From Luedemannella flava (lineage in GTDB: Bacteria > Actinomycetota > Actinomycetes > Mycobacteriales > Micromonosporaceae): DNA of 64,000 bases. Numbering within the stretch: the first letter of the stretch is position 1; each line of letters opens with the position of its first letter. This document shows, one piece after another, positions 57,201-64,000 of the stretch. The notes below the pieces were generated by a model, which had not been told where the DNA came from, ran no database searches, and saw nothing but the letters and a program-made list of their open reading frames with translations. Location of the stretch: the NCBI RefSeq assembly GCF_039528515.1, contig NZ_BAAALT010000076.1, positions 1 through 64,000 of the forward strand, written 5' to 3'. The position numbers were made by a program, and so were the translations under genes.

Positions 57201-58203
57201 CCGGTGGTTCCGTAGCCGGCGGGGTCGCGGTAGACGAATCGGGTCAGGTCGTCGACCTGTTCGACGGGCGCGCGGTCCGCGGCCTCGACAGCGGCGTCCA
57301 GCTCGTCGGCGAGTTCGGATTCCAGGCGGGCGACGGTGGCCTCGTCCAGCTCCCCGGCGTCGGTCAGGTGGGTGGTGAGGGCGTCGATGGGGTCGCGTTG
57401 CTGCCACTGCTCGATCTCGGCTTTGTCGCGGTAGCGGTCGGGGTCGTACATCGAGTGCGCCCGGTACCGGTAGGTCCGCAGTTCCAGGAAGTACGGGCCG
57501 TGCCCGGCGCGGATCTGGGCGACGGCGTCGCTGGCGGCGTCGGCGACGGCGAGGACGTCCATGCCGTCGACCACGCGGGCGGTCATCGCGTACGAGGCGG
57601 CCCGTTCGGACAGGTTCGTGGCCGCCTGCGCCCGATCCAGCCGGGTGCCCATGGCGTACAGGTTGTTCTCGCAGCACAGCAGTATCGGCAGCCGCCACAG
57701 GGCGGCGAGGTTGAGGCACTCGTGGAACTCGCCCTCGGCCACCGCTCCGTCGCCGAAGAAGCACGCGGTCACCACCGGACGGGCGGTCATGCGGTCGGCC
57801 AGTGCCAGGCCCACGGCGAGCGGCAGGCCACCCGCGACGATCGCGCTGCCGCCGTAGAACCGGGTGCCCGCGTCGAACAGGTGCATGGACCCGCCGCGGC
57901 CATGGCTGCACCCGGTGGCCTTGCCGTACATCTCGGCCATGACCGATGGCATCGACAGGCCGCGGGCCAGGGCGTGGCCGTGCTCGCGGTAGGTGGACAC
58001 CACCGCGTCGACCGGGGTGAGCGCGCTCATCACTCCGACCGCGACGGCCTCCTCGCCGATGTACAGGTGCATGAACCCGCGGATCTTCGTCGCGCTGTAC
58101 AGCTCGACGCAGCGCTCCTCGAACCGGCGGATGCGCAGCATCTGCCGCAGCAGCCCGATCCGGTAAGCGGTGTCCGGTGCCGCCTGCGCGGGTGCGGTCG
58201 TGG

Positions 58204-58207
<4 letters not shown>
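57197..58207 (-). CDS. 2-oxoacid dehydrogenase E1 component, alpha subunit
   Basis: This 336-residue thiamine-diphosphate-binding subunit has MLRIRRFEERCVELYSATKI, HLYIGEEAVAVGVMSAL, the active-site HGRGGSMHLFD, and the ThDP motif ACFFGDGAVAEGEFHECLNL ending at CENNLYAMGT. The phosphorylation-loop-like YRYRAHSMYDPDRYR is present. It decarboxylates a 2-oxoacid; pyruvate or acetoin are the usual substrates for this subgroup. Start and stop both overlap neighbours by 4 nt. Confidence 0.94.
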
Positions 58208-60005
<1,798 letters not shown>

Positions 60006-60009
<4 letters not shown>

Positions 60010-61352
60010 AAGGGGGGCACCGGCGGAGGGGTTAGGCCCGCGGTGAGCCGATCGCGCAGATCGGCCAATGGGGCGCTCGGCGTGGCGGTCACGGGCTGCG
60101 GGTCGTCGAGGCGGCGGGCGGCAGCGGGCAGCCATGCCAGGTCGGCTTCGAAGCGTTCCCGCGCGGCCCGCACCTGCGCGGCGGGATCCGCCGGCGACAG
60201 CCGCACGCCGCCTACCATCACCGGCTCTAGTATGGGCCGCAGCCCGGCGGGGGCGGGCTCGCCGCGCAGCGCGATGACGTCGGGCACCCCCGCCGACGCG
60301 GCCCGGTAGACCTGCTTGGCGCCGGGCAGCGTCGCCTTGCCCGGGGACAGTTTGAGCACCGGCCGGCCCGCGTAGTCGACCAACTTGTACGCGCTGTCCA
60401 GCGACGGCGCGTCGCGGGACACACCCATACGGGTACCCACCCCGTACGCGTTGATCGGCGCGCCCCCGGCCACCAGCGTGGCGATCGAGTCCTCGTCCAG
60501 CCCACCGCTGGCGATGATCCGCGCGCTGGAGTGCCCGGCGGCGTCGAGGATGGCACGGCTCGCCCGGGCCAACGCGTCGAAGTCGCCGGAGTCCAACCGG
60601 ATGCCCACCGGCCCGACGGGACGGACCTCGTCCACGACCTCCACGGCGTGGTGCACGCCGGCAAGCGTGTCGTACGTGTCGACGAGGAATACCGGACGGT
60701 CCGGAAAGTCCAGGGCGAACGCCCGGAACGCCGCCCGCTCGTCGCCGAACGCCTGCACGTACGAATGGGCCATCGTGCCCGCGGCCCGCAGTCCGTATCG
60801 GCGGGCCGCCTCGACGTTGCTGGTGGCAGCGAACCCCGCGATCGCCGACGCGCGCGCCACCGCCATCGCCGCGTCCACGCCGTGGGTACGGCGGAACGCG
60901 AAGTCGATCAGGTCGGCTCCGCCGGCCGCGATCCGGCAGCGGGCCGCCTTGGTCGCCACCACTGTGGCGAAGGTCAGCACGTTGAGCAGTCCGGTCTCCA
61001 CCAACTGCGCCTGCGCGATCGGCGCGGTCACCTCCAGCAGCGGCACGTCCGCGCCCACCACGCGGCCCTCCGGCACCGCCCACACGTCACCGGTGAACCG
61101 CAGCCCGCCCAGCGCCCGCAGCGCGCCTTCGTCCAGGCCCACTACGGTACGCAGGTAGGCCAGCTCATCATCGTCAAAACGGAACTGTTCCAGAAAAGCC
61201 AGTGCGTCGGACAGGCCGGCGGCGACAAGGAACCCGCGCCGGCGGGGCAGACGACGGGCGAACAAGCTGAACGTGGCCGGTGCGGTCATGCCGCGGCGCA
61301 GGTAGCTCGCCGCCATCCGCACCTCGTAGAGGTCTGTCAGCAGGCCGGTCAC
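60006..61352 (-). CDS. pncB: nicotinate phosphoribosyltransferase
   Basis: This 448-residue enzyme of NAD salvage has TGLLTDLYEVRMAASYLRRG at the start, DFAFRRTHGVDAAMAVARAS, GTMAHSYVQAFGDERAAFRA with the active-site His, VFLVDTYDT, PVGIRLDSGDFDALARA and NAYGVGTRMGVS. It forms nicotinate mononucleotide from nicotinate and PRPP. The start is a GTG. Its place in a stress-type operon recalls pncB2 (Rv0573c) of M. tuberculosis. It lies 14 nt after the DUF5335 gene. Confidence 0.95.
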
Positions 61353-61366
61353 AGCGACGTGCGGCC

Positions 61367-61705
61367 TCAGCCGCGATGGAAGCTTACGATCATGGTGCTG
61401 CCTTCGGTGGTGACGCGCAGCGCCGCGCCCGCGCTCGTCTCGTAGATGTCGACACCGGTCGGGTGGCCGACGAGGTGCCGGAGCATCCCGGGACTGTCGC
61501 CCGACGCCGCGCCGACGGCCACGACGACCACGTCATCGCGCGGGTCGTAGACGACGGACGACAGCGGCACGCGCTCGGCCTCGTCGAGGTCGCCGTAGGT
61601 GTCGTCAAGCAGTTCGATAGTGACCGCGTCGCCCGCGTGCCGGGCGGTCAGCTGCTCCAGCGCCGATACCCAGTTTGCCCGGTCGACGGATTCCGTTCCC
61701 GGCAT
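61367..61705 (-). CDS. DUF5335 family protein
   Basis: This is a 112-residue protein: VDRANWVSALEQLTARHAGD, VTIELLDDTYGDLDEAERVP, SSVVYDPRDDVVVVAVGAAS, LRHLVGHPTGVDIYE. It matches the DUF5335 pattern as I recall it; function is unknown. A perfect GGAGGACAG ribosome-binding site precedes the ATG. It is the first gene of the seven-gene operon down to the carrier protein and is divergent from the Usp gene at 61934. Confidence 0.8.
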   Translation of the reverse strand: MPGTESVDRANWVSALEQLTARHAGDAVTIELLDDTYGDLDEAERVPLSSVVYDPRDDVVVVAVGAASGDSPGMLRHLVGHPTGVDIYETSAGAALRVTTEGSTMIVSFHRG

Positions 61706-61933
61706 CTGTCCTCCAGTGGGTCCGACGCGCTGACACGGCGTCGCCAAGGTCGATTCCAGCCGTGGGTGGTGGCCCGACATCAAAGATAATCCGCACTTGC
61801 CCCGAAATAACCATAATGGGTACGGCGGCCGGCTTCCGGATCAGGGAAGGCTCGCTCCGGCCCGACCGTCGCCAGGGATGCGGTGAGCGGTCGACCGGCG
61901 TCGGTCAGCCGGCGCAACCGCAGGGAGGCGCAG

Positions 61934-62362
61934 ATGACCAGTACAGCCGAGACGATCGTGGTGGGAGTCGACGGATCCGGTTCGTCGGTGCAGGCCCTGC
62001 GCTGGGCCGCCCGGCAGGCCCAGCTGACCGGCGCCACCGTGCACGCGGTCACGGCGTGGACGTACCCGGTGCACTACGGGCTCGGCGGGTACCACGATCT
62101 GGCCGACGAGGCCGGGAAGGTGCTCTCGGCCGCCGTGCGCGAGGCGCTGGGATCGCAACCGGCCGTACCTGTGCGGGAAAGCGTCGTCGCCGGCCACGCG
62201 GCACAGGCGTTGCTCGACGCTGCGATCGGGGCGCAGTTACTAGTGCTGGGAAGCCACGGTTACGGCGGCGTCACCGGAGCGTTGCTCGGCTCGATCAGCC
62301 AGCACTGCGTCCAGCACAGCCCGTGCCCGGTCGTCATCGTCCGAGGCGAACCGCGCGGCTAA
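61934..62362 (+). CDS. universal stress protein (single domain)
   Basis: This 142-residue Usp has IVVGVDGSGSSVQALRWAAR at the N-terminus and the ATP-binding loop VLGSHGYGGVTGALLGSISQ plus HSPCPVVIV at the C-terminus. The G-2x-G-9x-G(S/T) motif is intact, so ATP binding is expected. GGGAGG lies before the ATG. It overlaps the convergent two-domain Usp gene by 4 nt. Confidence 0.94.
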   Translation: MTSTAETIVVGVDGSGSSVQALRWAARQAQLTGATVHAVTAWTYPVHYGLGGYHDLADEAGKVLSAAVREALGSQPAVPVRESVVAGHAAQALLDAAIGAQLLVLGSHGYGGVTGALLGSISQHCVQHSPCPVVIVRGEPRG

Positions 62363-63222
62363 CACCCCTGCGCGAGTGGTGCTGCGCGGAGAACCCCATG
62401 GGCGACCAGGACGGGACACTGAGAATAGTCGATGACACATCGGGTCACCGGGCCGAGGACCTGGGAGTGGATCGGGCCGTGCCCACGGGCGCCCAGGACG
62501 ATCAGATCGGCGTGTCCGGTGGCCTCGATCAGGGCGGACGGGACGTCGGGCGAGTACATCGGCTCCGCCGTAACCGGCACCTGCGGGTACTCCTGAGACA
62601 AGGGCGTCAGGCTCGCGGTCAGCAGGTCATGGGCATGCGTCTGCGCGGTCGCGGCACAGTACTGGCCCTCCCGGAGAAGGGCATCGTGAGCACGCGGCGC
62701 GACGCAATAGATGGTTATCGCCCGCAGCGGCAGTCGCCGTAGCGCCGCGGCCTCGAAGGCGAGCCGCGCCGCGGCGGCGCCGCAGTCAGATCCGTCCACC
62801 CCGACCAGGATCTGCCCACGCGACGTGGGCCACCCGGTGTTCCCGTGACCAGGGACCATAACCGGGCAGCGGGCCTGGACGAGGACACGATCGGGCAGCC
62901 ACACGTCGAGTACGGGATGACGCCCACCCGCCAGCGCCCGGGTGACCGCTAACATCGCGGCGTCGCTGGACGCCTCGATCAGACGGTCCGACACCGGACC
63001 ACAGACGTACTCCACCACGATGTCGACCGCTGGGAATCGGGATCGCAGCGGTGGGACCACCCGGCGCGCGACCGTGCCCGATTCCTCGCCGCGCAAAGCC
63101 TGCGGGATGAGAACGCGTAGGCCCACGCTGCGCCAGTTGGCCTCCGACACCGCCAGCGACGCCACCACGAACCCGTCAGCGGAGTCGTCCACGCCGGCCA
63201 CGATTCCCGGTCGGGCGTCCAT
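62359..63222 (-). CDS. universal stress protein (tandem domains)
   Basis: This is a 287-residue protein with two Usp domains. Domain 1 begins GIVAGVDDSADGFVVASLAV and has a degenerate ATP loop (RALAGGRHPVLDVWLPDRVL). Domain 2 begins ILVGVDGSDCGAAAARLAFE and has VLGARGHGPIHSQVLGPVTR. Tandem Usps of this size (Rv2005c, Rv2623 type) occur in actinobacterial dormancy regulons. It is divergent from hsp20. Confidence 0.93.
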   Translation of the reverse strand: MDARPGIVAGVDDSADGFVVASLAVSEANWRSVGLRVLIPQALRGEESGTVARRVVPPLRSRFPAVDIVVEYVCGPVSDRLIEASSDAAMLAVTRALAGGRHPVLDVWLPDRVLVQARCPVMVPGHGNTGWPTSRGQILVGVDGSDCGAAAARLAFEAAALRRLPLRAITIYCVAPRAHDALLREGQYCAATAQTHAHDLLTASLTPLSQEYPQVPVTAEPMYSPDVPSALIEATGHADLIVLGARGHGPIHSQVLGPVTRCVIDYSQCPVLVAHGVLRAAPLAQGC

Positions 63223-63398
63223 CGTCCACCCCCTGCGATCCGGTCAAGGTGCGTGCGCCCACCTACCAGCATGGTGCGGATCGGCAGATGTCGGTGGACG
63301 AAACGGCTTACGACGCCGGACCGCAATGCGGTGGTTGTGCGCTTGACCTGCTGGTAAGCCCGCTGTGGACGCCTGTGCGGCATATGATGACCTGTTGT

Positions 63399-63418
63399 GA
63401 GCCCGGTGGGCCGGGCTC
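63399..63418 (+). promoter_or_regulatory. hairpin in the 5' leader of hsp20
   Basis: GAGCCCGG-TGGG-CCGGGCTC forms a perfect 8-bp stem, 32 nt before the hsp20 ATG. TATGAT (63383-63388) upstream is a good -10 candidate, so the hairpin would sit near the 5' end of the mRNA. It could stabilise the message or act as a regulatory element; the ribosome-binding site itself is free. Confidence 0.45.
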
Positions 63419-63450
63419 GGTATGGGTTCACCTCACGGGGAGGAGGGGAG

Positions 63451-63849
63451 ATGACTACCACGCTCGTGCCGCGCATGTTCGGCGACCTGTTCGACTGGTT
63501 CGAGATGGAGCGGCCCAAGATGACCGGTCACATGATCCGGGTAGAGGACTCGCTGACCGACCAGGAATATCACGTTCGGGCGGAGCTGCCGGGGATGGAC
63601 CCCGCGAAGGACATTTCGATCTCGGTCGAGGACGGGACGCTGACCATCCACGCCGAACGCGAGGAGCGCGAAGAGGCCAAGGGGCGCTCCGAGTTCCGCT
63701 ACGGCGTCCTGGAACGCTCGGTACGGCTACCCGGTAACGCCGACCGGGACAGCATCAAGGCGACGTACGACAAGGGGATCCTCGACGTGTCGGTGCCGTT
63801 GCGCAAGCAGGAGACCGTCGGACGGAGCATTTCGATCGAGGCGAGGTAG
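63451..63849 (+). CDS. Hsp20/alpha-crystallin small heat-shock protein
   Basis: This 132-residue chaperone has an N-terminal region (MFGDLFDWFEMERPKMTGHM), an alpha-crystallin domain at about residues 30-118 (YHVRAELPGMDPAKDISISV; GTLTIHAEREEREE; RSVRLPGNADRDSIKATYDK followed by GILDVSVPL) and a short tail with the V-G-R-S-I motif in place of IxI. GGAGGGG precedes the ATG. It prevents aggregation under heat, hypoxia or stationary stress. A membrane protein gene follows 6 nt later. Confidence 0.95.
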   Translation: MTTTLVPRMFGDLFDWFEMERPKMTGHMIRVEDSLTDQEYHVRAELPGMDPAKDISISVEDGTLTIHAEREEREEAKGRSEFRYGVLERSVRLPGNADRDSIKATYDKGILDVSVPLRKQETVGRSISIEAR

Positions 63850-63855
63850 ACCGCC

Positions 63856-64000
63856 ATGAGCCACGACGTACGGTGGGGCGGTTTCGCCGGGGCGGGGGCG
63901 GTCGTCCTCGTCGTGGCGAGCCGCCTCATCGAGGGCTCGGCGCCAGGTATTGACGCATCACCGGAGACGATCACGGCGTACGTGGTCGACCACCGCGATC
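63856..64000 (+). CDS. membrane protein, N-terminal part (3' end outside window)
   Basis: The frame opens with ATG 6 nt after the hsp20 stop and remains open to the window edge (48 codons). It encodes a first hydrophobic segment (GGFAGAGAVVLVVASRLI) followed by EGSAPGIDASPETITAYVVD. No family can be assigned from this fragment. It is probably co-transcribed with hsp20. Confidence 0.65.
   Translation, partial: MSHDVRWGGFAGAGAVVLVVASRLIEGSAPGIDASPETITAYVVDHRD

Overview
The window is about 64 kb of high-GC DNA. Coding density is high, GTG and TTG starts are frequent, and there are many ATGA/GTGA stop-start overlaps. An Rhs/YD-repeat protein, FadR-type GntR regulators, CsoR, a phosphoribosyltransferase-hydrolase fusion and Usp/Hsp20 stress genes together suggest a filamentous actinobacterium. 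Micromonosporaceae is my best guess, by inference. I identified no tRNA, rRNA or CRISPR array.

Layout. (1) 1-2.6 kb: the 3' end of an Rhs-repeat protein, an overlapping two-helix membrane protein that could be its immunity partner, and a small hypothetical gene. (2) 2.75-25.5 kb: a catabolic island for purine, ureide and guanidino nitrogen. It holds an AtzH-amidase fusion with its FadR-type regulator; a NitT/TauT ABC importer with an 8-oxoguanine-deaminase-like and a CodA-like amidohydrolase; a formamidase/acetamidase; a second GntR regulator; a TauE permease; a metallo-beta-lactamase-fold protein; and a peptide-type ABC importer with an isochorismatase-like hydrolase. A minus-strand allantoinase / hydantoin (allantoin) racemase / allantoicase operon follows, then an IPNS-like dioxygenase coupled to an unknown protein. 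The peptide-type importer operon is preceded by what reads as a ykkC guanidine-I riboswitch (about 14186-14300). A palindrome of the form TTGTATACAA recurs before several of the operons and probably ties them to one GntR regulator.

(3) 25.6-44.3 kb: a copper-handling island. It has CsoR, four clear CsoR-type operators plus one weaker site, a CPH-type and a CPC-type P1B ATPase, a CopZ chaperone, three paralogous secreted proteins with a QHLHP motif, a NapH-like Fe-S membrane protein with a His-rich partner, a beta-propeller protein, a TetR regulator, DUF305 and Rieske lipoproteins, and several small membrane proteins. (4) 44.3-49.1 kb: a mosaic of broken insertion sequences around a GNAT / dihydrofolate-reductase-like / HxlR cassette. 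One IS end cuts a universal-stress gene. (5) 49.6-54.6 kb: a secreted SH3-like protein, a cupin, a possible short peptide gene, a phosphoribosyltransferase-hydrolase fusion, a glycosyltransferase and a decayed membrane gene. (6) 54.6-64 kb: a tightly overlapping minus-strand operon (DUF5335, nicotinate phosphoribosyltransferase, acyl/acetyl-CoA synthetase, 2-oxoacid dehydrogenase E1-alpha, E1-beta, E2, acyl carrier protein), then universal stress proteins and Hsp20. The content of this part recalls the mycobacterial dormancy (DosR) gene set.

Most interesting is region 2. A guanidine-type riboswitch, an isochorismatase-like amidohydrolase of the family that includes biuret and guanylurea hydrolases, an 8-oxoguanine-deaminase-like enzyme and a full allantoin pathway sit together under a shared operator. 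One reading, which is inference, is an undescribed route for importing and dismantling guanidino-ureides, for example products of oxidised guanine.
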